Of a DNA stretch of 64,000 bases, positions 30,262 through 39,300 are shown one piece after another. Source of the stretch: Sphingopyxis sp. BSN-002 (GTDB lineage: Bacteria > Pseudomonadota > Alphaproteobacteria > Sphingomonadales > Sphingomonadaceae); the NCBI RefSeq assembly GCF_022024275.1, contig NZ_CP091804.1, positions 1,488,001 to 1,552,000 on the forward strand, in the 5' to 3' direction. Positions within the stretch are counted from its first letter, which is position 1, and the number at the start of each line of letters is the position of its first letter. The position numbers and the translations under genes are program-made. A model generated the notes under the pieces. The model saw only the letters and a list, made by a program, of their open reading frames with translations, had not been told where the DNA came from and did no database searches.

Positions 30262-31019
30262 CGCGCAGCGAAGATTTTCTCGATCAGCACGATATCGACG
30301 GGCTTGTCGGCGTCGATGCACGCTTCGGGTTCGGACATCGACACCACCTTCGCCTTCAGCCCGAAGCGCAACCCCGCGCGCGCGATACCCTGCTGGATCG
30401 TGAACAGGCGCAGCAGCGCGCCGAGCAGCAGCCACGGCCCGAACGCCGCGATGATCTTCAGCCCCTTCTTGCGGTCGCGCTCGATGCGGCCCCAGAAGTC
30501 GAGCAGGGGCAGCACGCGGCGCCCGCGCAAACGGAACATGTTCGCCCCCGACCACCAGCCACCGCGGAATTTGAGCCATGTGCGCTTTGATTCCGGATAG
30601 CGCGCGAGCAGCACATCCTTCTCGACCATCGCGACCGCAACGTCGCTCTCTTCGGCGTCGGTCAGGAATTCCGCGATCATCGACGGCGTCAACAGCACAT
30701 TGTCGGCGGTCGTCACGAGGATGGGCGCGTCGCCTTCGGGAAGTGCAGCGGCGAGCGAACTGCTGATCCCCTGCCCCGAGTCCGCGAAGTGCAGACCGGC
30801 GATTCCCGCCAATGACGGTTCGACCGCCAGCTCGGCACTGTTCTGCGCCAATATGGTAATCGGCCCGACGCGCGGCGAAGCCCGCAGCGCACGCACGACA
30901 TGAGCGAGCATCGGCCGCCCCGCGATCGGCAGCAACGCCTTCGTCGAAACCCCGGTGCCGTCGAGCAGCGGGTCAGGGCCGGGGCGGCTACCCGCCATGA
31001 CGATTGCCGCTATGCTCAT
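30240..31019 (-). CDS. MobA-like NTP transferase domain protein
   Basis: 259 residues from the ATG at 31019, which shares ATGA with the esterase stop; the longer frame upstream is a shadow. IAAIVMAGSRPG at the N-terminus is a nucleotidyltransferase signature, with KALLPIAGRPML and TTADNVLLTP (metal-binding Asp) following. The C-terminal part has hydrophobic patches (WLLLGALLRLFTI) that may touch the membrane. It likely activates a sugar or polyol phosphate with a nucleotide, perhaps for a lipid head group; the substrate is inferred only. Confidence 0.78.
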   Translation of the reverse strand: MSIAAIVMAGSRPGPDPLLDGTGVSTKALLPIAGRPMLAHVVRALRASPRVGPITILAQNSAELAVEPSLAGIAGLHFADSGQGISSSLAAALPEGDAPILVTTADNVLLTPSMIAEFLTDAEESDVAVAMVEKDVLLARYPESKRTWLKFRGGWWSGANMFRLRGRRVLPLLDFWGRIERDRKKGLKIIAAFGPWLLLGALLRLFTIQQGIARAGLRFGLKAKVVSMSEPEACIDADKPVDIVLIEKIFAARQADASA

Positions 31020-31972
31020 TGCGCCGCCTCTTCGGCGCGAGCGATCCGGCGTCCGGTGACCCCGCGCAGGAAATCGGTCGCCTCGTCGAGTACCGGCCCT
31101 TTCGAGCGGAAGGGTCCGGCGAGCGCCATCACGATGCCGGTATGTCCCATGTCCGGATAGATGCGCAGCGCCGCCGAGCCGCCCGCTTTCTCGATCGCGG
31201 CCGCGAGATTCTGGCTGTTGCGTGGCCGTGCCGTCGTATCCTCGTCTCCCGTCGCGAGCCACAGCGGCGGCGCATCGCCACGCGCATAGGCGATCGGCTG
31301 CGTCCTTTCCGCCGGCTTTACCTTGCCCATCGCCTTGTCGGCGCTGCCGCCCTTTTCCATCGGCAGGAAGTCATAGGGGCCGGCGAGACCCGCGACCCCG
31401 CGGATGATCGACGGATCGCTCCGCGCGCCCCGCAGCCAGGTCGGGTCGAGCGCCAGCATCACGGCATTATAGGCGCCCGCCGAATGCCCCATCAGCGCGA
31501 TGCGATCAGGGTCACCCGCAAGGCCGCCGATATGCAGGTGCGTCCAAGCGACCGCCTTCGCGCTGTCCTCAAGGAAATCGGGCCAATGCGCCTTCGGAAC
31601 CAGCCGGTAATCGGGAATGACGACGACGAAGCCCTTTTGCGCCAGGGCACGCCCGGCAAAGCCATAATTCTCGCGCGCGCCGCTGTCCCAGCCGCCGCCA
31701 TAGAAGAAGACGATCACCGGCAGCTTGTCGCTGGCCTGCGCATTTTCGGGAACCCAGATGTCGAGCGTCTGGCGCGGGCCGTTGCCATAAGGCTGATCGC
31801 CGATCAGCAACCGCGCCCCGCCGTCGGAACCGAGCAGCTTGTCCGCCATATCGAGCGACCTGGCGCCACCCGAAACGACCATCTTCGCGCCGCCGCCGAA
31901 GAGCAGCAGCAGGATCACCGCCACGATGAGGAATTTGATCAAACGCCGTCCTTTGGCTTCGCGGTCCTTCAC
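31016..31972 (-). CDS. Membrane-anchored alpha/beta hydrolase (carboxylesterase type)
   Basis: 318 residues. An N-terminal hydrophobic segment (about 10-26) anchors the protein. The oxyanion segment FFYGGGWDSG replaces the HGGG of hormone-sensitive-lipase-like esterases, and the nucleophile lies in GHSAGAYNAV. A late His is in DMGHTGIV. The substrate is unknown. It is coupled to the nucleotidyltransferase gene through an ATGA overlap. Confidence 0.86.
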   Translation of the reverse strand: MKDREAKGRRLIKFLIVAVILLLLFGGGAKMVVSGGARSLDMADKLLGSDGGARLLIGDQPYGNGPRQTLDIWVPENAQASDKLPVIVFFYGGGWDSGARENYGFAGRALAQKGFVVVIPDYRLVPKAHWPDFLEDSAKAVAWTHLHIGGLAGDPDRIALMGHSAGAYNAVMLALDPTWLRGARSDPSIIRGVAGLAGPYDFLPMEKGGSADKAMGKVKPAERTQPIAYARGDAPPLWLATGDEDTTARPRNSQNLAAAIEKAGGSAALRIYPDMGHTGIVMALAGPFRSKGPVLDEATDFLRGVTGRRIARAEEAAQ

Positions 31973-32035
31973 AGGTTCCGCGCCCTACAGGGCGGCGCGG
32001 CAGCGAACAAGCGCCACCTTTTCGCCGCTCATGCG

Positions 32036-32041
32036 TAGGAC
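32036..32041 (+). promoter_or_regulatory. Possible -10 box or ribosome binding site of the diacylglycerol-kinase-like gene
   Basis: TAGGAC begins 11 bases before the ATG at 32047. It fits the leaderless -10 placement, but its AGGA could equally be a Shine-Dalgarno sequence. No good -35 is visible. Confidence 0.25.
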
Positions 32042-32046
32042 AGCCG

Positions 32047-32877
32047 ATGACCAGCGCCTTTGCCCGCCCCGCCCTTCTCTGCAACGTCCGGAGCGGCAGC
32101 CACGATCCCGCCGTCCGGGCGGCGATCGAGGCGGCGTGCCGCGATGCCGGCACGCCGCTCGCCGCAACCTTCGAGTTACCCGAAGGGGAGATACCCGACG
32201 CGGCGGACCTCCGCGAACGCGACATCGATCTGCTGCTGGTCTGGACCGGCGACGGAACGATCAACGCCGCCGCGCGGTCGGCCGCGGGGTGGGATGGCGC
32301 AATCCTCCCATTGCCGGGCGGCACGCTGAACCTGTTATCGAAAGCGCTCCACGGCGACCGGCCGGCGCCCGACATCCTGATCGATGCCCTCGCAGGCAAG
32401 GGATCGCGCCGGCCGATCCCGACGATCCGTTCGGCGGGCGGCGAGGCGTTCATCACCATCGTTGCCGGCCCCGCGACGCAGTGGGCCGAGGTGCGCGAAA
32501 CGATGCGCCAGCAAGGACTGCTCGAAGCCGGCCTCGTCGCGCCCGACGCGCTTGAGGCGATGATGAACGCGCCGGGCGTGCGCGTCGCCGCACGGGAAAA
32601 GGCCTATCCCGCAGTGATCTTGACCCCCACCGAGGCGGGCGTGCGCGCAGACGGAATCCTTACCGAGGGCACGATCGACGTCCTGCGCCACGGGCTCGCC
32701 TGGCTCGGCGGAGACTTCCGCGACGGGCCGAGCGAGGAGATCGCGCAGGGCGAGACCATCATCCTCGAAAGCGATGCGCCGATCAGCCTCGAATATGACG
32801 GCGAACTCGCCGAAACCGGATCGCCGGCGCGCTTCGGCCTCGGGACGAGCGCGGTCGATTTCATCGCCACCGCATGA
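32047..32877 (+). CDS. Diacylglycerol kinase catalytic-domain family protein
   Basis: 276 residues. The nucleotide loop GDGTIN (68-73) and PLPGGTLNLLSK (88-99) are the diagnostic motifs of the DAGK/YegS/sphingosine-kinase fold. It probably phosphorylates a lipid alcohol such as diacylglycerol or a sphingoid base, though substrate specificity cannot be read. The stop overlaps the start of the metallophosphoesterase gene by four bases. Confidence 0.88.
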   Translation: MTSAFARPALLCNVRSGSHDPAVRAAIEAACRDAGTPLAATFELPEGEIPDAADLRERDIDLLLVWTGDGTINAAARSAAGWDGAILPLPGGTLNLLSKALHGDRPAPDILIDALAGKGSRRPIPTIRSAGGEAFITIVAGPATQWAEVRETMRQQGLLEAGLVAPDALEAMMNAPGVRVAAREKAYPAVILTPTEAGVRADGILTEGTIDVLRHGLAWLGGDFRDGPSEEIAQGETIILESDAPISLEYDGELAETGSPARFGLGTSAVDFIATA

Positions 32878-33725
32878 TGATGCGCCTCTTCCACATCAGC
32901 GATTTGCATTTCGGGCTGGAGGATCGCCGCGCGCTCGACTGGTTCGCCGAATGCATCCGCGTCGAAAGCCCCGCCGCGGTGCTGATCACCGGCGACCTGA
33001 CGATGCGTGCGCGGAGCCATGAGTTCGCCGCCGCGTGCGAATGGATCGGCGCACTCGACGTCCCGGTGACAGTCGAGGTGGGCAATCACGACCTTCCCTA
33101 TTTCAATCCGTTCGCGCGCTTCTTCCGGCCCTATGCGCGCATCCGCGGGATCGAGCGCCTCGTCGAGCGCGAACTCGATCTTGCCGGGGTCGCCGTCGTG
33201 CCGCTGAAGACGACGGCGCGCGCGCAGTGGCGGCTCGACTGGTCGAAGGGCTGGGTGACGCCGGGCGCGCTCGAAAAGACGCTCGCTGCCATCGATGCCC
33301 TGCCTGCGGGCACGGCTGCGCTCGTCACCGCGCACCATCCTTTGGTCGAGGCCGGCACGAAAGGCCGCGCGCTGACCCGCGGCGGCGAGCGAGCGCTTGC
33401 CGAACTGGCGCGACGTGGTGTCACGGCAGTACTCACCGGCCACGTCCACGATCCCTTCGACCTTGTGAAGGATACGACGGCCGGTCCAGTCCGGATGATC
33501 GGCGCAGGCACGTTGTCACAGCGCATCCGTTCGACCCCGCCAAGCTTCAACGAGCTGACGATCGAGGGCAGCAAGATCGACGTCCGCGTCCGCAATCTCG
33601 AGCATGTCCCGACCCCGGACATGCAGATCGATGACGTGCCGCCCGACGCGCTGCCGCCGCGCGCACCGGACGAGCCGGTCGCGCCCGTCGGCGCGGTGCC
33701 GCCGATCGATCCGCCAGTGCATTGA
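32874..33725 (+). CDS. Calcineurin-like metallophosphoesterase
   Basis: 283 residues. It has complete metal-binding motif set: D10 and H12 in HISDLHFG, D41 in ITGDLT, N71/H72 in VGNHD, HH in VTAHHPL and GHVHDP near 190. The C-terminal tail from about 235 is Pro/Asp-rich and probably disordered. It cleaves a phosphoester or phosphodiester, possibly of a lipid or nucleotide, given its coupling to the diacylglycerol-kinase-like gene. Three consecutive ATG codons make the exact start uncertain by two residues. Confidence 0.9.
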   Translation: MMMRLFHISDLHFGLEDRRALDWFAECIRVESPAAVLITGDLTMRARSHEFAAACEWIGALDVPVTVEVGNHDLPYFNPFARFFRPYARIRGIERLVERELDLAGVAVVPLKTTARAQWRLDWSKGWVTPGALEKTLAAIDALPAGTAALVTAHHPLVEAGTKGRALTRGGERALAELARRGVTAVLTGHVHDPFDLVKDTTAGPVRMIGAGTLSQRIRSTPPSFNELTIEGSKIDVRVRNLEHVPTPDMQIDDVPPDALPPRAPDEPVAPVGAVPPIDPPVH

Positions 33726-33749
33726 CGCGCGCGTCCATCCCGTTAGGTT
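33722..33749 (+). promoter_or_regulatory. Candidate promoter upstream of the beta-rich protein gene
   Basis: TTGACG (33722-33727), 16-base spacer, TAGGTT (33744-33749). A leader of about 20 bases with GAGAGAG precedes the ATG at 33776. The -35 overlaps the metallophosphoesterase stop. Confidence 0.45.
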
Positions 33750-33775
33750 GCAACAAAAAACGGGATGAGAGAGCG

Positions 33776-34867
33776 ATGCTGACCAAAGGCGACGACTATC
33801 CGTTGCATCAGACCAGCGAACCGATTGCGTTCGCGGGGACCGACCGCAACTTCTATGACCGCTATTTCTTCAACGGCTACAGCCCCGACGGATCGGTGTT
33901 TTTTGCCGCGGCGATGGGCTTCTATCCGCAGCTCGGCATCGTCGACGCCAGCTTCTGTGTGATCATCGATGGCGTGCAGCATAACCTGCGCGCCAGCCGC
34001 CGATCGGGCGGCGAGCGGCTCGATCTGTCGGTCGGTCCGATTGCGGTGAGCATCGATGCGCCGCTGGAAGTCGTCACGCTCCGCATCGCGCCGAACGACG
34101 GGCCGCTCGCCGCCGAGCTGACCTTCATCGGCCGCCATTTCCCGATCGAGGAACCGCGCTTCATTCGCCGCAACGGCACGCGCCTGTTCATGGACTATAC
34201 CCGCATGACGCAGAACGGGCGCTGGTCGGGCTGGCTCGCGGTCGATGGTCAGCGTGTCGATGCCGACGCAAGCTGGACCGGAACGCGCGACCGCAGCTGG
34301 GGCGTCCGCCCCGTCGGCGCGAGCGAACCGCAGCCGCCGCCCGAGGGCAATTTCAACCAGTTCTTCTGGCTCTGGACCCCATGCAATTTCGGCGACCGCT
34401 CGCTCTTCTTCCACAGCAACGACGACGGCGCCGGAAACCCGTGGAACCGCCGCGCGGTGATCGTCGGCGATGGCGGGACCGAACAGCATTTCGACGCCGC
34501 GACCTTCGGCGCCGCATGGCAGCCGGGATCGCGCCGTATCGCGACGATGACCGCCAACCTCGGCAGCGACAGGTCGCTGACGCTCACTCCGACCGGCCCC
34601 GTCTTCGCGATGAGCGGGCTCGGTTATACGCATCCGCTCTGGGGTCACGGCCTTGACCATGGCCCCGAGCTTGCCGTCGCGTGCGACAGCATGGCCGAGG
34701 CCGAACGCGGCTGGGGCAATCCGCTCGCGATGCATATCCAGGCGCTGGTGACCGCAGAACTGAGCGACGGCGGCAGCACGCATCGCGGGGTGGGCGTGCT
34801 CGAACAATTGTTCGTCGGCCCGCATGGGCCCACCGGCCTGACCGGCCTGATGGATCCCGCATCTTGA
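33776..34867 (+). CDS. Uncharacterised beta-rich protein, possibly CrtC/AttH lipocalin-like
   Basis: 363 residues from the ATG at 33776 with GAGAGAG upstream; the 18-codon upstream extension overlaps the promoter. No signal peptide or membrane segment. Alternating short strands (RNFYDRYFFNGY, MGFYPQLGIVDASFCV, RDRSWGVRPVG) suggest two beta-barrel domains like the CrtC/AttH hydroxyneurosporene-synthase fold, but this is a resemblance only. It overlaps the phosphotransferase gene by four bases, a pairing that suggests action on the same hydrophobic substrate. Confidence 0.7.
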   Translation: MLTKGDDYPLHQTSEPIAFAGTDRNFYDRYFFNGYSPDGSVFFAAAMGFYPQLGIVDASFCVIIDGVQHNLRASRRSGGERLDLSVGPIAVSIDAPLEVVTLRIAPNDGPLAAELTFIGRHFPIEEPRFIRRNGTRLFMDYTRMTQNGRWSGWLAVDGQRVDADASWTGTRDRSWGVRPVGASEPQPPPEGNFNQFFWLWTPCNFGDRSLFFHSNDDGAGNPWNRRAVIVGDGGTEQHFDAATFGAAWQPGSRRIATMTANLGSDRSLTLTPTGPVFAMSGLGYTHPLWGHGLDHGPELAVACDSMAEAERGWGNPLAMHIQALVTAELSDGGSTHRGVGVLEQLFVGPHGPTGLTGLMDPAS

Positions 34868-35907
34868 GCTTTCCCACCGCGCCCGGAGCGATGTCGACCG
34901 CCTGGCTCGCCGGCAAGCTGGGTCAGGATGCCGAAGCGCTCCGCGGCTTCACCGTGAGCAAGGTCGGCACCGGCCAGATGTGCGACAGCTTTCGCCTGAC
35001 GCTCGACTGGGCGGGCGAGGTCGATGCGCCCGCGACTGTCGTCGCCAAATGCCCGAGCCATGACGAAGCCAGCCGCACGATCGCCAAGATCACCGGCACC
35101 TATGTCAAGGAAGTGAGCTGGTACCGCGAACTTGCAGGCAGCAGCGGGGTCGCGGCGCCCGTCTGCCACCACGCCGAGATCGCGGACGACGACGTCGACT
35201 TCGTCCTGATTCTCTCCGACCTCGCCCCCGCGCGGCAGGGCGACCAGCTCGCCGGCCTCGGCCTCGCCGGTCTCGTTCCCTGCATCGACGCTGCGGCGGG
35301 ACTGCACGCGCTGCTCTGGAATGACCCAAAGCTCGACGCCCTGCCCTGGCTTGCCCGCGACAATGGCGATGTCATCCGCGCGATGTTCCCGCAACTCTAC
35401 GCCGGCTTTCGCGAACGTTATGCGACGCGGCTCGAACCCGAGGCGCTCGACCTCGGCGCCGGGATTATCGAGCGCCTCGACGCCTATCTCACCCGCCAGA
35501 CCGCGGCGCGGACGATCGTCCACGGCGACCTGCGCATCGACAATATTCTCTTCGCGCCCGACGGGAACCGCTGCTGGCTCGTCGACTGGCAGACGCTCGG
35601 GCGCGGCAGCGGCGCGACCGATCTCGCCTACCTGGTCGGCACGAGCATCGCCGACCCGTTCGAGCGCGCCGCGGCCGATCGCCCCGCCTTCGATCACTGG
35701 ATTGCGGCGCTGCGTCAGCGCGGCATCGACCCCGACCCCGAGGCCCTGTGGATCGACTATCGCGTCGGCGCGCTCAGCGGCTATTTCATGGCGGTCTTCG
35801 CCTCGATGAGCGTCGAGCGAACCGAACGCGGCGACGAGATGTTCGCCGTGATGGCCGAACGCCCTGCACGGCAGGCGCTCGCGCTCGGGAGCCTCGACCT
35901 GCTCTAG
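34864..35907 (+). CDS. Phosphotransferase family protein (APH/choline-kinase fold)
   Basis: 347 residues if TTG at 34864 is used, giving a four-base overlap with the preceding stop; ATG at 34891 is the alternative start. The kinase-like catalytic loop TIVHGDLRIDNILF and metal-binding LVDWQTLG identify the aminoglycoside-phosphotransferase/ACAD10-like fold. Members of this branch phosphorylate hydroxyacyl-CoAs or small alcohols rather than antibiotics. The end overlaps a convergent small gene by four bases. Confidence 0.82.
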   Translation: MSFPTAPGAMSTAWLAGKLGQDAEALRGFTVSKVGTGQMCDSFRLTLDWAGEVDAPATVVAKCPSHDEASRTIAKITGTYVKEVSWYRELAGSSGVAAPVCHHAEIADDDVDFVLILSDLAPARQGDQLAGLGLAGLVPCIDAAAGLHALLWNDPKLDALPWLARDNGDVIRAMFPQLYAGFRERYATRLEPEALDLGAGIIERLDAYLTRQTAARTIVHGDLRIDNILFAPDGNRCWLVDWQTLGRGSGATDLAYLVGTSIADPFERAAADRPAFDHWIAALRQRGIDPDPEALWIDYRVGALSGYFMAVFASMSVERTERGDEMFAVMAERPARQALALGSLDLL

Positions 35908-36209
35908 CCCAGCCGGTGCGGCGTCGGGTCGCCGATCTCGGCGACGAGCTGCCGATAGGCCTGCGCGCGGCACTTGGCATAGAGCTCGCCAAGCTCTTCG
36001 CGCGACTTCGGCAGATCATTCGCAAGACCGTCTAGGATCGCCCGGTCATCGTGCAGCGCAATCTCCCGCACCAGCACGGCGCTGTCCATGCCCAACGCTT
36101 CGGCGATCAGACGAAAGCTGCGCGCGCGCTGGCGGAATTCGAAGTCCATCAGCCGGGCCGAATCCTTCTCCTCCTTGCTGAGGAGAGCGCGTCTGAGATC
36201 GAAAACCAT
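35904..36209 (-). CDS. Hypothetical protein, small and helical
   Basis: 101 residues, mostly charged helices (e.g. RQRARSFRLIAEALGM, SREELGELYAKCRAQAYRQL), without signal or membrane segment. The codon pattern and the four-base convergent overlap with the phosphotransferase end look like a real gene. I recognise no family; no partner is evident. Confidence 0.6.
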   Translation of the reverse strand: MVFDLRRALLSKEEKDSARLMDFEFRQRARSFRLIAEALGMDSAVLVREIALHDDRAILDGLANDLPKSREELGELYAKCRAQAYRQLVAEIGDPTPHRLG

Positions 36210-36251
36210 GACGCCAATCTAGCTCGCCCGGCGCGGGGCTTCAATGGACGC

Positions 36252-36280
36252 AAAAGGGCGGCCCGTCGCCGGGCCGCCCT
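36252..36280 (-). terminator. Rho-independent terminator of the autotransporter gene
   Basis: Perfect ten-base stem GGGCGGCCCG / CGGGCCGCCC with loop TCGC (36256-36279). Read on the minus strand it is followed by TTTTG, 20-odd bases after the autotransporter stop. A near copy of the whole element lies at 39992-40020. Confidence 0.8.
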
Positions 36281-36301
36281 CTGTCATGCGTGTAATCGCG
36301 A

Positions 36302-39300
36302 TCAGAAGTGGAAGGTCACCGTGCCGCGATAGCTCTGGTACGACACATCCTTGCGACCGATCGTCGTTTCGGCGCCGATCGACAGGTCGACATTGCCGGT
36401 GGTGACGGTGACGCCGCCGCCGACTTCGAACCAGTCCTTGTCGCCGCCGGTCAGGCCGAAGATCGCGTTCGGTCCGGGACCGCCCACGAAGGTCGCACCG
36501 AAGGACGCCGGCGCATCCATGAACTCATGGACATAGTCGGCACGCAGGTTGGGCTTGAAGCTCGCGCCCGACTTGCCCGACAGCTGCAGACCCAGACGGC
36601 CCTGCACGCTGTTGAAGCTGTCGCGGTCGATTCGCAGCGCCGGACCGCCACCATTCTCCTTGATGTCGGAGAAGCCGATATGGCTTGCCCGCAGGCCTGC
36701 ACGCGGCCCCAGCTCGACCGAGCCGAGATCGAAGTCCTTGCCGAGCGTGACTTCGCCGGTGAACACCAGCGAATTGTCCTTGCCGGTAAGCGTGAACGGC
36801 GTCCCGACGAGCCCGACGACCCGGGTCGTCTTCGAATCGAACGAACCCGCGCTGACCTGCGTCGCCAGCTCGATGCCGCCTCCGAGCAGCGTCTTGCCAT
36901 AGAGCGTGCCCTGGATCAGCTTGCCGCTCGCGGTCTGCCCCGCCACCGCGGCATCGCCGTCGATGTCGGTGTAGCTCAGCGACAGGCCGATTACGCTGCT
37001 GTCGTTGAGCGCGGTTTCCAGACCGCCGGCGATGTAGAAGCCGTCGAACTGGTCGCGCCCGCCGAACGGCGTCGCGGTCGCCATCGGACGGCTGTCACCG
37101 TCGAGATAGCCGCCGGCAAGGAAGCCGCTGACATTCTCGGGCAGACGGCCTTCCTGCACGGTGACTTCGCCGCCGGCATCGGTCCGCGTCTGGTCCATCC
37201 CCATCGCGTTCATGTTGAGCGCGGCGAGCTGGACAGGGCGGCCGATCATCGCAAGCTTGCCGCCCATGTCGCCGGGATCGATGCTCGCAAGGCGGTCACG
37301 ATAGAAGCGCGACATATTGTCGGCCGCGGTCGTTCCGAGCGAACCGCGCAGCGTTTCCGTACGCGGCGCCCAGCTTTCGAGAGTCGACTGGATCGTCGCC
37401 GCATTCTGCATGTCGAGAAGGCTGTAGATACCCGTCAGTCCCGCATTGCCGCGCGACTGGTCGAGAAGCTGGGCATAGGGGTTCTGGACCGACGAGGTCG
37501 GCGACACGACATTGGCGTAGAGCCCGGCCTGGATCTCCACCGACACCGCGTTGGTGGTGTAGGTCAGCTTCGGCGTCAGGATGGCCGACATCGAGGTGGG
37601 CGTCGCGAATGTCCCCGTGACGCCCCCCGCCGCGGTCAGGAACGTATATTTGTCGCCTGCCTTGACAACATAACCCGCCGCCGGGGTGAAATTCACCGCG
37701 CCGCCGAGGTTTGCCGTGCCGGTCGACGTGCCGTTGGCGACCACCGCAAGCACGTCCGACGTTCCGTTCGGACCGAAGTTGATGAACAGGCCGCTGCCCG
37801 ACGACAGCACAAGGTTGCCGCCGATCGTCAGCGTGCCGATCGTCGACCCCGTACCCGGCGCGATCTGGCCGAGGACGCTGGTCAGGAAGGGCGCGTTGAC
37901 CCGGCCGCTTCCCATCAGCGCGCCGCCCATCAGGCTGTAGTCGCCGACCGACGACAGCGTGCCGTTGACCGCAACCATGCCCGCAAGCTGGTTCACGTTG
38001 ATCAGCGAACTGAGCGAAGCGCCCGAGTCGATCTGCAGCCCCGCTCCCGCCGTGCCGATGGTCAGGCGGTCGATCGTGATGTTCGCGCCCGACAGGGTGG
38101 TAAGGCCGCTCGCGGTCAGCGTCACGTCGAAGTAGCGCGGAGCCGTACCCGCGGTGCGGACCGGATCGGCGTTATTCGGGACGAAATTGCTCGCCCCCGG
38201 CAGACCGTTGGTGAGCGTCGCGGCCGGAGCCGGCTGCGCTGCAGCCTGTGCCTCGGGTTCCACCCCGGGAAGCAGCGCTTCGCGCGTCGCGGTCGTGCCC
38301 GCCGCGATCTCGTCGGCCGAAGCCGTTCCGGCATTGTTGCCCGAGGTGCCGATCGGCCGTGCCTCGACGGTTTCGACGCCCGTTGCGGTGTCGTAACAAT
38401 CGCTGACGCCGCCGCTCTGGAAACAGATCTGGCCGAAATCGCCGTCGGTGCCGGTGCTTTGCTCGCCCGTCACGGTCGGCAGGCCGTTCACCGGCTGCCC
38501 GCCCGACAGGATCATGTACGACGGGTCAAGCGTCGTCACCCAGTGGTTGGGGTCGGTCCACGCCCCGTTGCCTGCCTTGGCCGAGACATAGTGGTAGGGG
38601 TTGTTCGCCGCGATCCAGTCCCAATAGAGATAGAGCGGCTGATAGAAGGACACGGTGCCATAGCCGTTCGCGGGTTGCCCGTTGAAGAAGCGCGTATAGC
38701 CCCCCGACAGCACGCCGATCACGACCTGCTTCGAGAAGTTCTGCAGGATCAGCGGACCGCCCGAGTCACCCTGCGACGTGATGCCTTCCAGCGAATCGCC
38801 ATTGGGGTTCGCACGCGCATTGTCGCGGAAAGCATTGAAGTCGAACGGGCTGGCGCCGCTGAGACCGCGGCGCGGATCATCAAAGTCGAGGAAATAGAGA
38901 TTCTGCTGCAGCCCGTTCGGCGCCCCGCCGAACAGGAAACCTTCGAACGTCTCGAGATCGGTGAGCGCGCCAAGGATATTCTCGGCCGCGCGGCGGCGGA
39001 AATCGCTGCCCGCTGCGCCCGAGGTGCCCGTGCCGTTGTTGCCGTAACCCACGATCCCGACATTATAGCCGGTACCCGCGGCACCGATCGTGCCAGGGTC
39101 GGCGAGCGGCGAGAAGAGCAGCGCCCAGGTGGGGATATTGGCAGCCGGCGTGTCGAGCGAGGCCATCGCGACGTCGCCATAGAGGAAGCCGTTGGCCTCA
39201 GGCTCGAGCGAGAGCGGGTTATAGTTGACCCAATTCGAGTTGTAGAAGGACTGCGCGAGGTTCGTCTGATACTTGCCCGCGCCGCCGGCACCGCCCAGCA

